A stretch of DNA of 64,000 nucleotides. Origin: Cacajao melanocephalus. Taxonomy: Eukaryota; Chordata; Mammalia; Primates; Pitheciidae. The translations under genes and the position numbers were made by a program. The notes under the pieces are model-generated. The model ran no database searches and was not told the DNA's origin. It saw only the letters and a program-made list of their open reading frames with translations. The stretch lies in contig CAUYLG010021559.1 of NCBI GenBank assembly GCA_963573385.1, positions 1 through 64,000 of the forward strand, written 5' to 3'. This document shows, piece by piece, positions 62,720 to 64,000 of this stretch (the first letter of the stretch is position 1; each line of letters begins with the position of its first letter).

Positions 62720-63230
62720 ACTTGATCTACAAAAACTGGTTAGGCACCTACAAGGCACCAGACCTAAGAAAGGCAGTGAGAGCAGAACAATCATGGTGCT
62801 TGCCCTTGTAGAGCTCATAGCAAATCTGCAAACTCCAGAAACAATTCTGTCACTGCAACTGTGATCAATGCTAAAAGTGAAAATTTTAAGATTCTTTGAG
62901 AGGGTATCATAAAGGAGCTGACCCAGTTTATGGTTGTCAGAAAAGGCTTCCCTGAGGAAGTGATACATAATTGGGGACCTGAAGGAAGCCTAAGCATTAG
63001 CAAGAACACAAGGCAGAGGGGACTTGCATGTGCACAGGACTAGGGCAGACAGGACTTGATGATTTTGAGGACCTTAATGAAGGACAGAGAGGCTAGCATG
63101 TGAGGAGCAAAAGGACAGCAGGCTGTGTAATGGATGGGGCAGGCAGCGCATGGAGGCATGTTAGGGATTTGGGACTCTGTCAATTGGGGAGCTGCTGCAG
63201 GGGTTAAGCCCTGTGGCATTTGTTAGTAGC
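62720..63230 (-). mobile_element. L2 fragment, antisense, just upstream of exon F
   Basis: 'gcttgcccttgtagagctca', 'cttccctgaggaagtgatac' and 'gggatttgggactctgtc' are collinear with the reverse complement of L2, like the copy at 21650-22560. It ends about 55 bp before the exon at 63286. Confidence 0.65.
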
Positions 63231-63285
63231 CATAGAATTAACAAAGGCCAAATGACCCTTTGTTATTTTCCTCTCTCTTGGTCAG

Positions 63286-63489
63286 GAATATGACTGGCGA
63301 AACTATCAGCCCAGCCAGATGAGTGAATCCGAGTTACAGATGCTGGCGAGCCTACGGCGGCAACAAAATGAAGAACTGGAAGATGCTGGGACCTCCCATG
63401 GCCTGAGTGCATCCCAAGTGGACAACTGTAATGTCAGCATAAGTACCAGCAGTGACGACACAACCACCTGGAACTCCTGCCTGCCACCT
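63286..63489 (+). CDS. Internal coding exon F of the unrecognised gene
   Basis: 204 bp (68 codons), phase 0 at both ends. Acceptor 'ttttcctctctcttggtcag' is excellent, donor 'ccacct|gtgagt' strong. It encodes [20 protein letters not shown] through [32 protein letters not shown] looks like a short charged amphipathic helix or coiled-coil turn. The rest is Ser/Thr-rich. The third base composition (more G/C than the surrounding intron) also supports coding. The gene continues beyond the window. The opposite-strand frame at 63306-63530 is a shadow. Confidence 0.93.
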
Positions 63490-63759
63490 GTGAGTCCCAA
63501 GCTTTGCAGCTTCCTCTCATTGCTTAACAAGGAGCAAGTTTCTTTCTAACAAATCCCAGCCTTGCCTGGAAAAGCGAGGACCAAAATGAGAACACTCCCT
63601 ATGAGAAATAATTAGAGCCCATTCTGAAATAGTGTTTTAGAACTAGGGACAGAAATTAGAAGATGACAGTCTTCTTAAATTGTCTTATTTACTTTCAAAG
63701 AAGATATATATGATGATACATCAAACCACACATTGAAAGAACAAAAAGAACAATTTTAC

Positions 63760-63865
63760 TATAGATACTGGGTGTCCCATTGTATCCCCTGTTCCTAGTA
63801 TAAGGCGTGTGGCACATACAAGAGGCTCAGTATTTGTTAAATAAATATTTGTGAAATGACTGAAC
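63760..63865 (+). mobile_element. L2 3' end fragment
   Basis: 'cattgtatcccctgttccta', 'gtataaggcgtgtggcacat', 'ttgttaaataaatatttgtg' are the L2 3' signature, in the intron after exon F. Confidence 0.75.
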
Positions 63866-64000
63866 ACAGAGGAAAAGACTATAGATATACAAATATTCCT
63901 TGGATATGAAGACAGAAAAGAACCTTTTGTAGAAGTCACCAGATGTTCACTGACTCCTCCCGGTGTCTGATGGGCCTTGATAGGCACTGTGGGTGCTTCA

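Overview
This window is primate nuclear DNA, most probably human: it carries AluJ- and AluS-type SINEs, primate L1 copies, a THE1/MST-type MaLR provirus, and abundant MIR and L2 relics. It is AT-rich and repeat-dense. I see no bacterial genes, CRISPR array, rRNA or tRNA gene, CpG island or promoter.

The real gene content is the inside of one large plus-strand gene. Six well-supported internal coding exons, and a seventh probable cassette exon, lie at 12145-12309, 25586-25744, 27005-27121, 28245-28367 (probable cassette), 30735-31066, 46971-47348 and 63286-63489. Introns are 1.1 to 16 kb long. All junctions are phase-compatible, so the exons assemble into one open reading frame of about 451 codons, or 492 with the cassette. 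Neither the first nor the last exon is in the window. The encoded stretch is Ser/Thr-rich, charged, mostly disordered-looking, and has no transmembrane segment or domain I can name. I do not recognise the gene and assign no symbol.

Layout. 1-8460 is a stack of nested repeats: an L1 3' end, an older L1 holding a Tigger-type DNA transposon, an AluS, and another L1 split by a complete MaLR provirus. 8460-12144 is intron with L2, AluJ, old L1 and MIR relics. 12145-31066 holds the first five exons. 31067-46970 is one intron containing an Alu, a 4.4-kb internally deleted L1 with a readable target-site duplication, a near-perfect inverted repeat, an antisense L1 and a full-length but dead Hsmar2-like mariner. 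47349-63285 is another 16-kb intron with Alus, three old antisense L1s and L2/MIR relics. The last visible exon is followed by about 500 bp of intron.

The points most worth checking are the cassette exon, two closely spaced alternative splice acceptors (4 nt apart and NAGNAG), the 42-bp inverted repeat at 41783/42301, and the L1 whose ORF1 start is joined directly to the ORF2 reverse-transcriptase region.
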